Source: Parcubacteria group bacterium
GTDB taxonomy: Bacteria > Patescibacteriota > Minisyncoccia > Phycocordibacterales > Phycocordibacteraceae
Assembly: GCA_028286545.1 (NCBI GenBank)
Contig: JAQBRJ010000026.1
Coordinates: 1 to 41,257 of the forward strand
Reading direction: 5' to 3'
DNA length: 41,257 nt
Shown: positions 1 to 8,722 of the stretch, piece after piece
Layout: each line of letters begins with the position of its first letter
Numbering within the stretch: the first letter of the stretch is position 1
The notes under the pieces: model-generated
What the model was told of the DNA's origin: nothing
Database searches by the model: none
The model's input: the letters and a program-made list of their open reading frames with translations, nothing else
Translations under genes and position numbers: made by a program

Positions 1-100
1 TGCTTTGAAATACAGGCAGAGAACCCATTTTCTACTCCCATTCACAGAATGAACTTTTAGAGTATGCAACAGTATTTAAAATGAAGCCAGTGCTCCCTAC

Positions 101-610
101 TTATTTGCCGCGCTTTAGGGCTTCAAGATCAGTGAGAATCTGACGCACATGGCTCGTAAGCTGCTCGAGCGTCACTGCCTGCTCCTTGTCGCGCTTTTCT
201 TCGGCCGCGTCTTCCTCTCCAAGTTCTTCAATGTCCTCGCCAAGCTCCTCGAGGTCTTCTTGAATACCTTCGACGTCTTCACTCATTTCTTCGATATCTT
301 CCTGAATCTCGTCCAAGTCTTCACCGAGCTCTTCGACGTCCTCCTGAATCTCGTCGATGTCTTCCTCGACTTCGCGAAGAGATTCGGTGTTGGTGTTCAC
401 GGTCATCTGAATGAAGATAGCCAAGTAAATGGCTTCGAGCGAGACGGCAGTCGTAAGCACGAGGAGCATGGTCTGCAGGTCGATAAGCTGCGCAAGTACG
501 GCTGCAAAACATCCAATGAAGAAGATAGTATGCAAAATGAGCGAAGGAATGGATCCTACGCCTTTTGTTACGCGCTCAGTGAGTGATGGCTTCTCGTTGC
601 GCTGCTTCAT
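101..610 (-). CDS. Small membrane protein (DUF1003-like N-terminal TM region) with C-terminal acidic heptad coiled coil
   Basis: 169-aa ORF; two hydrophobic segments (SLILHTIFFIGCFAAVLAQL, MLLVLTTAVSLEAIYLAIFIQM) followed by EEDIDEIQEDVEELGEDLDEIQEDIEEMSEDVEGIQEDLEELGEDIEELGEE. Confidence 0.8.
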   Translation of the reverse strand: MKQRNEKPSLTERVTKGVGSIPSLILHTIFFIGCFAAVLAQLIDLQTMLLVLTTAVSLEAIYLAIFIQMTVNTNTESLREVEEDIDEIQEDVEELGEDLDEIQEDIEEMSEDVEGIQEDLEELGEDIEELGEEDAAEEKRDKEQAVTLEQLTSHVRQILTDLEALKRGK

Positions 611-724
611 ACCTTGAACCTATCACTGTTGCGAGTGAGTTGTCTATGCACAGCCTGTTCTTATGTTCGTTATTCCAAATACTAGGTTTTCATATACAGC
701 AATGGCCGATACAATATAAGGACT

Positions 725-1801
725 ATGAAGGATGCGCGATATCCAGGAGCGCTCATGCCGCGTCCAGGTTTTTCTAAACAAAATAAGCCTGCGCCAAAGC
801 GTAAGAAATTTTCCTATGTAACCGTGCTTGTCGCAGCGTTCGTTGTTGCGGGAGGTATTTTTTCATTGCCACTCATACTCGCAGCTGATTTAAAACTTGC
901 AGAGGACGCCCCAGCGGACACTCGTGAGTTCCCTGTCACCGTTGATCCTGCAACAAAGACCATTACCGAGAACCCTACCGTTGAAGCGTTCCTGGACCAA
1001 CGACCTTCATCACACCTCCCTGCAGCGGTTGGTTTTGCCGGAGAAGCGTTTCAATGGCTAGCGCTACGCATTGCTGAGATTCCTGCGTATCAACAGATTG
1101 CAGGCGCTGCAGGCGTGCCGAGTCTTTTCGTAACCGTGCACGCAGGAGACCGTCAGGAGCAAGTGGCGGCAGAGTTCGGTTCAAAACTTGGATGGTCAGC
1201 AAAGCAACGTCAGGAATTCATTGCTTCCAGTAAGAAGCTTGAACCAGACCTCGTGCAAGGCTCAACGGTCCCAGGTATTTATTTTGCGAGTGTTTCAGAC
1301 CCTACCGACACTGCCACACTCGTGCACGACCGCTTCGAAAAAGAAATTCTTTCACGGTATGGCTCAACAACCGAATCATATGTGCCAGTTGCAGATGCGA
1401 TAACGATTGCATCGCTTCTTCAGAAGGAAGCTGGTGGCTGGGACGATATGCGCCTTATCTCCGGTATCATTTGGAATCGACAGTTCGTCGGCATGAAGTT
1501 GCAGATTGACGCCACTCTTCAATACGCGGAAGCAACCCAGGCAAAGGGCACGACTGGTTGGTGGCCTTCTGTCGAACCGAAGGATAAATATATAAAGTCG
1601 GCATACAACACATACCAAAATGTTGGTCTTCCTCCAGGACCAATCGCCAACCCATCAATTGCTGCAGTCCTGGCGGCTCTCAATCCAAAGAAGACCGATT
1701 GCCTTTTCTACTTCCACGACAAGAATGGTCAATTCCATTGCACTAAGACCTACGCAGCGCACGTCGCGCTCTTGAAGAAGTATTACGGACAGGGTAAATA
1801 G
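725..1801 (+). CDS. mltG: Endolytic murein transglycosylase MltG/YceG family
   Basis: 358 aa; N-terminal TM; ITIASLLQKEAG and SAYNTYQNVGLPPGPIANPSIAAVLAALNP motifs typical of MltG. Confidence 0.9.
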   Translation: MKDARYPGALMPRPGFSKQNKPAPKRKKFSYVTVLVAAFVVAGGIFSLPLILAADLKLAEDAPADTREFPVTVDPATKTITENPTVEAFLDQRPSSHLPAAVGFAGEAFQWLALRIAEIPAYQQIAGAAGVPSLFVTVHAGDRQEQVAAEFGSKLGWSAKQRQEFIASSKKLEPDLVQGSTVPGIYFASVSDPTDTATLVHDRFEKEILSRYGSTTESYVPVADAITIASLLQKEAGGWDDMRLISGIIWNRQFVGMKLQIDATLQYAEATQAKGTTGWWPSVEPKDKYIKSAYNTYQNVGLPPGPIANPSIAAVLAALNPKKTDCLFYFHDKNGQFHCTKTYAAHVALLKKYYGQGK

Positions 1802-1818
1802 GTGTATTGGAAATAAAT

Positions 1819-1845
1819 AATCCTGCGACATACAGTCACAGGATT
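1819..1845. terminator. Hairpin between convergent mltG and the 1846-2157 gene, probably bidirectional terminator
   Basis: aatcctgcgacatacagtcacaggatt followed by ctattttt (+) and atttattt (-). Confidence 0.65.
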
Positions 1846-2157
1846 CTATTTTTCTACGCGGTGAGTTACGACCGAGTAGCTAAAAGGCTTCGGATTGGCG
1901 AGCCCGATCTTTACGATTACGGACCCACCTCGAACTTCCCTCACGATGCCGCGCAGTCCGCTGGCCCAGACGGGGTCGCCGCGCGCAAACTTCCTGGCAC
2001 CAGAGAGCACTTCTGCCTGCTTTTGCTGTCGCGCTGCAAGTTCAGCATCGGTTAGGGGTGGCGGTAAAGGACGTGATGCCTTTACCGTAATGCTTCGCTT
2101 CGTGCGAGCAGTTACTGCTGCTCGCCGATGCGCTGCTCCATAATTCAATTTTGACAT
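1846..2157 (-). CDS. Small basic hypothetical protein
   Basis: Start taken at MSKLNYGAAHRR, preceded by GGGAGAGTGCA (SD-like); upstream TTAACA-17-TATAGT. Confidence 0.65.
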   Translation of the reverse strand: MSKLNYGAAHRRAAVTARTKRSITVKASRPLPPPLTDAELAARQQKQAEVLSGARKFARGDPVWASGLRGIVREVRGGSVIVKIGLANPKPFSYSVVTHRVEK

Positions 2158-2181
2158 TGCACTCTCCCATAAGCACACGCA

Positions 2182-2210
2182 ACTATACCTCTTCTTACAT
2201 TATTTGTTAA
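2182..2210 (-). promoter_or_regulatory. Sigma70-type promoter for the 1846-2157 gene
   Basis: Minus strand TTAACA (2205-2210), 17-nt spacer, TATAGT (2182-2187). Confidence 0.6.
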
Positions 2211-2253
2211 TGAAAGACCCTCTCATGGCAGAGCGGGTTTCAGTCGAAGACCT

Positions 2254-2634
2254 TTAGAACCACGTGGCTACGCCACCATGCCCGCTACACGTACCTGAAC
2301 GATGCGTGCTGTGGCTGTAGGTCATGTCGCGGCACTTGGCTGTTGCTCCTGCAGAACCGCTTATTGAAGGAGATTGTACCTGTATGTTATTAACGTTTGT
2401 GTAATAGGTTGCTGAGGTTACTACGACCTTCTTTACAACGGGTGTTGCTACTTTTAATACAGGCTTTGCCGCAGGTGCTGCTGCAGATACAGCCCTGACC
2501 GGGTCAGCGCGATAATATCCCTGCACATATGTTCCATTGCTGCGGTAGTAGCCGTTAACGTATCCAGCATGCGCTGATGCAAACGGTACAAACAAGAGGA
2601 ATGAGAGAAAAGCACTGACAAGTAATTTCTTCAT
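2254..2634 (-). CDS. Secreted protein with C-terminal DUF3761-like domain
   Basis: Signal peptide MKKLLVSAFLSFLLFVPFASAHA; C-terminal GATAKCRDMTYSHSTHRSGTCSGHGGVATWF. Confidence 0.8.
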   Translation of the reverse strand: MKKLLVSAFLSFLLFVPFASAHAGYVNGYYRSNGTYVQGYYRADPVRAVSAAAPAAKPVLKVATPVVKKVVVTSATYYTNVNNIQVQSPSISGSAGATAKCRDMTYSHSTHRSGTCSGHGGVATWF

Positions 2635-2721
2635 GAGGTAACTATAGCAAATAAATCAACTACTTCTATTATGTAAAACCACCTGATCTTGCGAATAGGC
2701 CGAGTTTTGGATGGAAATAAA

Positions 2722-2746
2722 TAAACGGCCATTGGGTGACCGTTTG
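2722..2746 (-). terminator. Terminator-like hairpin downstream of the 2763-3230 gene
   Basis: Plus strand aaacggccattgggtgaccgttt; T-rich on minus side. Confidence 0.5.
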
Positions 2747-2762
2747 ATTTCTTCTTACGTCG

Positions 2763-3230
2763 CTAATATGGAAGGAATTCCTTACGACTTATGTACTCCA
2801 AATGTAAGGCGGCAATGTAGGTGACTGTATCGACCTCGTTCATGGCCAGATTCCGAAAGAAATCATCGATGACGAAGGGTCGCACTGAAACCAAACTTGT
2901 TAACACGCGTGAGACCGATTCCGAATACTTCTGAATTTCTTCGGCCATTGTCTGAGTTGGTTTGGGTACCAAACCATTACCCGTGCGTATCAGCGCTCGT
3001 ACACCGAGAATTGATTGAGGCCCCACAAAATCCTTGTACAGTACCTCGATAGTGACATCGAGGGCACGATCGGGATCAACGCACTCGGGGAAACCAACAG
3101 TTGTCTTGCGGTACGTAAACACCGACAAGAATTCCATGATGAGATTGGGATATTGCTCCTCGAAAAGTGCTTGATTCTCAAGAAGCAACGCTAAGCGTGC
3201 GGTGGCAGTTGCTGCACTATTTTCAACCAT
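2763..3230 (-). CDS. Hypothetical protein
   Basis: 155-aa ORF with upstream AAAGGA and downstream hairpin; no family recognised. Confidence 0.6.
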   Translation of the reverse strand: MVENSAATATARLALLLENQALFEEQYPNLIMEFLSVFTYRKTTVGFPECVDPDRALDVTIEVLYKDFVGPQSILGVRALIRTGNGLVPKPTQTMAEEIQKYSESVSRVLTSLVSVRPFVIDDFFRNLAMNEVDTVTYIAALHLEYISRKEFLPY

Positions 3231-3481
3231 GGCCGAGTCCTTTTCATCTCCAAAGATCTATTCACACGAGGTAAGAATCTCATATATTGCTGTAATTGCA
3301 TATAAGGACTCAAATGCAAAAACTGCCTTCCGGCGGTTGCGTTTGTGGTCATTCTTACACGATATTAGAACCGTCCTCATCCAATCGCGGCCTATACATT
3401 TCCTTAGGTGCGTGGACTCGTGGGATGGTCTGAAGGGTTGAGAATGAGCTCGAGAACCTAGAGAGCGCTGAAGATTAGAAC

Positions 3482-3985
3482 CTATACACCAAAGATACTA
3501 AACAAGGTAGCTCCAGCTAATATTCCGTATATTGCTGAAAATGCAAAAAGGATGAGCGAATAAAGACTAATACTATTAGTTACAAGGGGTCGGTCAAAAA
3601 ATCGACCAAAGAAATCTGATCTAGATCTAAGCCAGTTTCCACCAAAATAAACAATTAGAAGAACAATACCGCCAAGTAGAAAGAATCGAAGGTTTGGGAT
3701 CACTAATTCTCCGGATGCATGTGCGGATGTGTAACCAAAAATTGCACCAATTGCTATCATGAACAGAATAAGCAAACCTCTACCTACATGAACAGTTCCT
3801 TTTGTTGGATCCTTCATGTGCGCTCTTTTTCGCCAGCTATTAACTACTATAGTAGTTAGAATTGCAAAATATATTCCAAGTATAGCCGGTAAAGGAACAC
3901 TGCTTGGGTGCGCTAGTGTACTTAGGATTATAAGAAGCAGTATAATCAATCCAAATACTATCGCCACCAAATTTTCTTTAGACAT
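3482..3985 (-). CDS. Multi-pass membrane protein of unknown function
   Basis: About five hydrophobic segments; start set at MSKENLV because TATACT lies 6 nt upstream. Confidence 0.7.
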   Translation of the reverse strand: MSKENLVAIVFGLIILLLIILSTLAHPSSVPLPAILGIYFAILTTIVVNSWRKRAHMKDPTKGTVHVGRGLLILFMIAIGAIFGYTSAHASGELVIPNLRFFLLGGIVLLIVYFGGNWLRSRSDFFGRFFDRPLVTNSISLYSLILFAFSAIYGILAGATLFSIFGV

Positions 3986-4208
3986 AGTAAAAGTATAATC
4001 CAAACATAAGGTTAATTCTACAAGATTAGAACCTCCTAATGTTTAACTCGAGCAATACGCGAAAGCACAAGCCTTGACTTAGTGAACAAATGTGGACCGT
4101 ATCAGGGGGCAGTTCGAACTTTAGGTAACTTAACTAACGAAAGACGAAAACAATCTACCACTTTGCTGATACAAGCCCTGAGCATGTCCCCCATGTCCCT
4201 TAAGTCTA

Positions 4209-4697
4209 CTATCGCTCGCTAACCCTATGATAATCGTCATTTCCGTCCCTTTCTATCGGAGGAGCTTGAACTGATAGAAAGACGAGGACGCCCCCATCAT
4301 CAACGGTAAATCCATGAGGCGTCTTTGGAGGAATTCTAATGACGTAACCAGCTCGTACGGTCACCCAAGCGTTTTCAATGAAGGCTGTCGCCAACTTCGG
4401 ATCTTCCGTTTTATATTCTTGCCCGAGGCAAACGATATGCGCGTATGAATTTTCATGGTAATGAATTTCGTTGGATAAGTCCGTCTCAACCTTCACAATC
4501 TCAATTTGAACATTTTCCTCTGTAAGTTGGTAAGGAGAAAGTATCTCATCGAGAAAATCTTGAGGCATGCGTGCTTTCAAGAATCCGTGATAATCATTCA
4601 TTTGAAGTAGCCGTTCAGATTCAAGAGTAGAGGCCGCCTTTAATTTAAGGAGGATTCTGTTAGCTATTTGTTCAAGCGTATCCGGAGTGATTGGCAT
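4209..4697 (-). CDS. Cupin-fold protein
   Basis: NEIHYHENSYAHIVCLGQEY and GYVIRIPPKTPHGFTVDDGGVLVFLSVQAPP cupin-like motifs. Confidence 0.65.
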   Translation of the reverse strand: MPITPDTLEQIANRILLKLKAASTLESERLLQMNDYHGFLKARMPQDFLDEILSPYQLTEENVQIEIVKVETDLSNEIHYHENSYAHIVCLGQEYKTEDPKLATAFIENAWVTVRAGYVIRIPPKTPHGFTVDDGGVLVFLSVQAPPIERDGNDDYHRVSER

Positions 4698-4757
4698 GGC
4701 CTAATCATATCAAATAGTAGGTCAAGACGTCGAAATATGCGCCATATCAATAAAGAG

Positions 4758-4784
4758 AACCCTCAGCGAACCGGCCGAGGGTTT
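4758..4784 (-). terminator. Intrinsic terminator downstream of the 4807-4989 gene
   Basis: aaccctcagcgaaccggccgagggtttt inverted repeat. Confidence 0.55.
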
Positions 4785-4806
4785 TAAGTTTTGAAATAAT
4801 GGATCA

Positions 4807-4989
4807 TTATTTCTGCCCAATTGAGCGCAATGCGTCCTTCGCTTCTTCAGGAAGGTCTGCATCCGCGGAGGTAGGGCACGGATGTTCACGGAACTTCGGT
4901 AGACGCTCAGATGGCGGCATACGCATCATCGCCGTAGCTGCATCTGAAGGCGATATGAATTCATCGAATTCTGCCTCTGACAGGTTCAT
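4807..4989 (-). CDS. Small acidic hypothetical protein (60 aa)
   Basis: MNLSEAEFDEFISPSDAATAMMRMPPSERL..., SD-like AGAGGGAAA upstream, hairpin downstream. Confidence 0.6.
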   Translation of the reverse strand: MNLSEAEFDEFISPSDAATAMMRMPPSERLPKFREHPCPTSADADLPEEAKDALRSIGQK

Positions 4990-5217
4990 GCCAATTTCCC
5001 TCTAAATTGATTGCCAACAAGCACAGTTGTTTGCTGCAACACTATGAGCGTAACATCAAGACCACTAAGTAAGCAAAATAGATGCGATCAGGTAAATCCT
5101 CTACGTCCCTCATACATATGCGCCAGACCGATAAAGTGACGTCGTTTCAAAATTAGTAAAGCGCGAGAAGATACATTTGGGTGCGCACCCGTTCCTTAAC
5201 AACTAAATAGATTAGAT

Positions 5218-5397
5218 ATGACTGATCACAATTCAACCGTCGTGAAGAATATGGAAGATGAGCAAGATGTCGGTGAACTTCACCGCATTCTGGAACGTCT
5301 CTGTATAGCGTCGAGTCTGACTGATGAGTGTATTCGAGAATATGAAAAGATTCTCGGTGTACCTCCTCTATCACGCTTCAACGGAATTTTTGGCTAG
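5218..5397 (+). CDS. 59-aa hypothetical protein, below the cutoff of the supplied ORF track
   Basis: ATG at 5218 to TAG at 5395-5397: MTDHNSTVVKNMEDEQDVGELHRILERLCIASSLTDECIREYEKILGVPPLSRFNGIFG. Confidence 0.5.
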   Translation: MTDHNSTVVKNMEDEQDVGELHRILERLCIASSLTDECIREYEKILGVPPLSRFNGIFG

Positions 5398-5467
5398 CCT
5401 AACTCGGAGCTAGCCGGGAGATGTCGCAGGGATTCAATTTTGTATATTTCGCACCGAACTTCGTGTG

Positions 5468-5540
5468 TGGACCGTACAGGATTCGAACCTGCGACATCTT
5501 CATTGCAAATGAAGCGCTCTACCAACTGAGCTAACGGCCC
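5468..5540 (-). tRNA. tRNA-Ala(UGC), no encoded CCA
   Basis: gggccgttagctcagttggtagagcgcttcatttgcaatgaagatgtcgcaggttcgaatcctgtacggtcca; acceptor stem pairs with G3-U70, anticodon loop TTTGCAA, discriminator A. Confidence 0.95.
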
Positions 5541-5602
5541 GTGTGTTTGTGTACGTGCGGATGTCATTGCTGACAGCCGCACACACGGGGAACCTATAGA
5601 CT

Positions 5603-6580
5603 TTACCGTTTTCCTCGTCCCAAAGCAAGACCAATAAGGTGGGTGAGGAAGTCGGGATACTCGACCCCTACAGCCTTGAGGGATTTGGGGAGCAATGACT
5701 CTGCAGTGAGCCCTGGGAGTGTATTGGTCTCAAGATAGTAGATTCCACGAGGCGAAACGATGAAGTCTGAGCGTGAGTAGTGACGAAGTCCGAGCACATC
5801 GTGCATGGTTCGGGCGCTCTGTATGAGTTCGTCCATTATGTGCTTTGGGAAGCGGCCAGGGACTATTTCCCTCGTCTCTCCCGAATACTTAACGTCGTAC
5901 GTAAAGAATGGTGCGTGGTCGGGCGGAATTATTTCGATAGGCGGGAGTGCGTAGAGCGACTCATTGCGCAGTCCTTCTACCACTCCTGCAGTCGCTTCTG
6001 TGCCACGAATCACCTCTTCAACGAGCACACCACCGATGTCTTTGGCAAGGAGTCCAGTGACGGCCTGATGCACGGGTTGATACCCTGCTTCCATGGTTAC
6101 TCCTACCGATGATCCACCTCGTGCAGGCTTTATTATCACCGGCTGTGAAAACGTACGAATGATTTCATGCACTACTTCATCAGCGTCTTCGAGGCGCTCG
6201 ATAAACTTATACTTCGGGGTTTTTAGGCCGGCCTCTTTCGCCTTCTCCTTCGCCATTACTTTGTGCATGGCAACGAACGACGCAAAAGAGTCTGAGCCGG
6301 TGTAGGGCACTCCGTACTTTTCAAATACTTTCTGAATCTCTCCGTCTTCGCCGTATTCTCCATGAAGAGCATTTAGTACGACGTCTACACCGGGCAGTAC
6401 GCGCGCAGGAGTAGTGGCGAGTCCCCGCTCGTGCCAGACGCCTTGGCGATCGATATAGATATCACGAACGGTATAGTGATCGCGTGAAAGGTTTGAGAGC
6501 ATCGCATGACCAGACTTGAGCGAAACCTCATGCTCGCTCGATGGTCCACCGCGCACAATTGCCACAACAGTGCCTCGCAT
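5603..6580 (-). CDS. ddl: D-alanine--D-alanine ligase
   Basis: GPSSEHEVSLKSG, KPARGGSSVGVT, YYLETNTLPGLTAESLLPKS. Confidence 0.95.
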   Translation of the reverse strand: MRGTVVAIVRGGPSSEHEVSLKSGHAMLSNLSRDHYTVRDIYIDRQGVWHERGLATTPARVLPGVDVVLNALHGEYGEDGEIQKVFEKYGVPYTGSDSFASFVAMHKVMAKEKAKEAGLKTPKYKFIERLEDADEVVHEIIRTFSQPVIIKPARGGSSVGVTMEAGYQPVHQAVTGLLAKDIGGVLVEEVIRGTEATAGVVEGLRNESLYALPPIEIIPPDHAPFFTYDVKYSGETREIVPGRFPKHIMDELIQSARTMHDVLGLRHYSRSDFIVSPRGIYYLETNTLPGLTAESLLPKSLKAVGVEYPDFLTHLIGLALGRGKR

Positions 6581-6620
6581 ATGAAAAGAGTATAGCAGGC
6601 CAATCTGCGTGACCGCGCGA

Positions 6621-8384
6621 CTATTTTAGAACATTCTCAATCGTGCTTATGGCCACGGGATGGTATCCGGCCTTTGCTTTAGCAAAAATTTCTAATGCGA
6701 ACTGCTTTCCTTCCGGGGTTTCCGCCAGTGCGCGGTACAACGGCTTGAGATACTTCATACGGCCTTGAGCATTCAAGAATGCTTCAACGTCAGGCAAGAC
6801 CTCTATGTACCCTGCCTCAACAGCAGCAACGAGGAACGACCAGCGTACCTCGATATTTGCTTGGTTACGGAGGTTGAGCGCTTGATCTACGCGTGCCATG
6901 AAGTTCGCGGTGAGGCTTTCGCGTGGCAGTAATTCAAGCCAAAGCTGAAGCATGGAAGCGCTCCACACATTGTCCTTGGAGGGGATCTCAGACGACTCCG
7001 CTGCCTTTTGTACTTCAGTAATAAGTGGAGACTCAAGTACCGGTGCATTGTTTGGCAGTCCTGGCTCATATACCCATTCGCGCACGCGCACAGTGTCGAA
7101 GACCTCTTGGCCGAGTTCTGCTACAACGAAATTGAGAAAAGTTTCGACGTAGATGGAAGTGAACTTAAAGGTGTCGATATACTTCGCTACAAACTTCGCA
7201 AAGCGTTCACGACCCACCTGCTCTTCAAGAGCATTCAGCAACAGGGAGCCTTTGAAATAGGCAACGCGAGAGAAAATATCGTCAGGGTCTATGTCATCCG
7301 CAGCTGGTGACAACTTCGTGTATTCCCATTGATCATTCTTCTTGTATGCCGCGCAGTCAGAATTAAACTCCGACTCAAGTAGTTTGTAATCAACGAGTGC
7401 TTCATCTGCGCTGGAATACATTTCGAGAATTCGCTGCTCTGCCCACACGGTCCAGCCTTCGTTAAGCCAGAAGGCATCCCAATCGGCATTGGTTACAAGG
7501 TTGCCCGTCCAGGCATGTGCCATTTCATGAATGAGGGTGCCAATGCCAGAGCCGTCACCGGTTATAAGTGCTGGAGTAAGAAATGACAGGCAAGGATTCT
7601 CCATACCGCCGTAGGGGAACGCAGGCGGTAGCACAAGGAAGTCTTGCCTGCCAAACGGATACGGTCCAAAGAGACCTTCTCCGATGAGCATGAGTTTCTC
7701 GATGTCTTTAAATTCCGCAGCGCATGCATCAACCATGTCGGGAAGCGCCCAAACTTGGCTTCGAGGCGAGAGTTCCCGGCTTTCTAAATTTCCGACGGCA
7801 AAGGCGAGCAGGTATGCAGGGATTGGATACGGCATATTCCAATTCTCAATGCAGTAGCCTTGACCATCAGTTCCCGTTCGTCCGTTATATTCAGCTGCAG
7901 CTATCAAACCACGCAAGGCTTCAGGAACGCGTATTGAGTATTTAGCCGTAAATTTAATGCTTGGCGTGTCTTGGCACGGAACATACGAACGTGCATTGAT
8001 CGCCTCGCCTTGTGTGTAGACCAGTGGCTGACCGCCAGCGAGCGCAGCATCCATCCATTGAAGACCGCTCGCTGTTGGAGCTGTCTTGTACGTAATACTT
8101 ACAATCTTATTTTCTGGTACTACGAAGGACAATCGTTGCCCGCGTACTTTCTCAGGCTCACCAAGTTCAAATGGAATGGAACTACCCGCTGAATTTACAA
8201 TCGCTTCTATAGTTAGTTCTCGTGTATCAAAATTCGTAGGGCCAAAGGTATCAAATTCCCATGTCGCTGTTGCACTCAATTGTTTTGATATCGTATCCAA
8301 CTCATGAATGCCCCATGACAAATTTATTACTTTTGGTTGATCAGGCGAGTAGAACGAATGTGGGTCTTGTTTCAAATGTTCCAT
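6621..8384 (-). CDS. M1 family zinc aminopeptidase
   Basis: YGGMENPC, HEMAHAWTGNLVTNADWDAFWLNEGWTVWAEQ (HExxH-x18-E). Start at MEHLKQDPHS, with TAAACT 7 nt upstream. Confidence 0.92.
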   Translation of the reverse strand: MEHLKQDPHSFYSPDQPKVINLSWGIHELDTISKQLSATATWEFDTFGPTNFDTRELTIEAIVNSAGSSIPFELGEPEKVRGQRLSFVVPENKIVSITYKTAPTASGLQWMDAALAGGQPLVYTQGEAINARSYVPCQDTPSIKFTAKYSIRVPEALRGLIAAAEYNGRTGTDGQGYCIENWNMPYPIPAYLLAFAVGNLESRELSPRSQVWALPDMVDACAAEFKDIEKLMLIGEGLFGPYPFGRQDFLVLPPAFPYGGMENPCLSFLTPALITGDGSGIGTLIHEMAHAWTGNLVTNADWDAFWLNEGWTVWAEQRILEMYSSADEALVDYKLLESEFNSDCAAYKKNDQWEYTKLSPAADDIDPDDIFSRVAYFKGSLLLNALEEQVGRERFAKFVAKYIDTFKFTSIYVETFLNFVVAELGQEVFDTVRVREWVYEPGLPNNAPVLESPLITEVQKAAESSEIPSKDNVWSASMLQLWLELLPRESLTANFMARVDQALNLRNQANIEVRWSFLVAAVEAGYIEVLPDVEAFLNAQGRMKYLKPLYRALAETPEGKQFALEIFAKAKAGYHPVAISTIENVLK

Positions 8385-8410
8385 TACAAAGAGTTTACAA
8401 TACAAACGCG

Positions 8411-8440
8411 AAAAGGGATCGAAGACAAGTCTTCGATCCC
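8411..8440 (-). terminator. Hairpin plus T tract ending the 8411-8686 transcript candidate
   Basis: Minus: gggatcgaagacttgtcttcgatccctttt (12-bp inverted repeat around a 2-nt centre). Confidence 0.65.
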
Positions 8441-8686
8441 CGCCACCTGGGTGGACTTTTGCCTGACGTGCTTTGGCACGCTACGAGTATTGTCTAAAAG
8501 TTGAGGAGTTATGTTTCAAACTACCAACAAGTCTTAAAGACGTGACTCACGTTTGGCTGGTTCGGGCATAGCGAGCAGTTACGCTCAGATTATGGAGCCC
8601 GTATGTAAGGTGCTGCGAAAAGGGAGCTAGATACGCCTAATTGGAACCTCCTATTGTTGTCGCCACAGACGGTCTACCGTCTTGCT
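8411..8686 (-). ncRNA. Candidate structured non-coding RNA of unrecognised class
   Basis: Intergenic between uvrC and the M1 peptidase; minus-strand promoter TTGACA-17-TACTAT, several internal hairpins (gacggtagaccgtc; cgggc...gagc gtaact gctc...gcccg; cgtgactcacg; cgtgctttggcacg; ccacctgggtgg) and terminal hairpin-T tract. Confidence 0.55.
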
Positions 8687-8687
8687 G

Positions 8688-8714
8688 AAATAGATAGTAC
8701 CAGACTATCTATTT
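8688..8714. repeat. 10-bp inverted repeat overlapping the ncRNA promoter and the uvrC stop codon
   Basis: aaatagatag-taccaga-ctatctattt. Confidence 0.75.
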
Positions 8715-8722
8715 CTTGTCAA
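8694..8722 (-). promoter_or_regulatory. Consensus sigma70 promoter of the ncRNA candidate
   Basis: Minus TTGACA (8717-8722), 17-nt spacer, TACTAT (8694-8699). Confidence 0.7.

Noticed and set aside
149-586. 145-aa plus-strand ORF opposite the coiled-coil protein
   Set aside because: Open only because the acidic heptad codons on the other strand read stop-free; the minus-strand ORF has TM segments and a credible start.
5179-5190. 12-bp palindrome GGGTGCGCACCC
   Set aside because: Isolated perfect palindrome with no partner sites or clear promoter context; may be chance.
5394-5582. 62-aa ORF GPLAQLVERFICNEDVAGSNPVRST
   Set aside because: Translation of the tRNA-Ala gene, a well-known spurious ORF pattern.
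8411-8686. Calling the intergenic RNA candidate tmRNA, RNase P, SRP or 6S RNA
   Set aside because: No tag-peptide/tRNA-like ends, no GAGGAAAGTCC-type P4, no SRP GGAAGGAAGCAGCC loop, and no obvious end-to-end 6S pairing; left unassigned.
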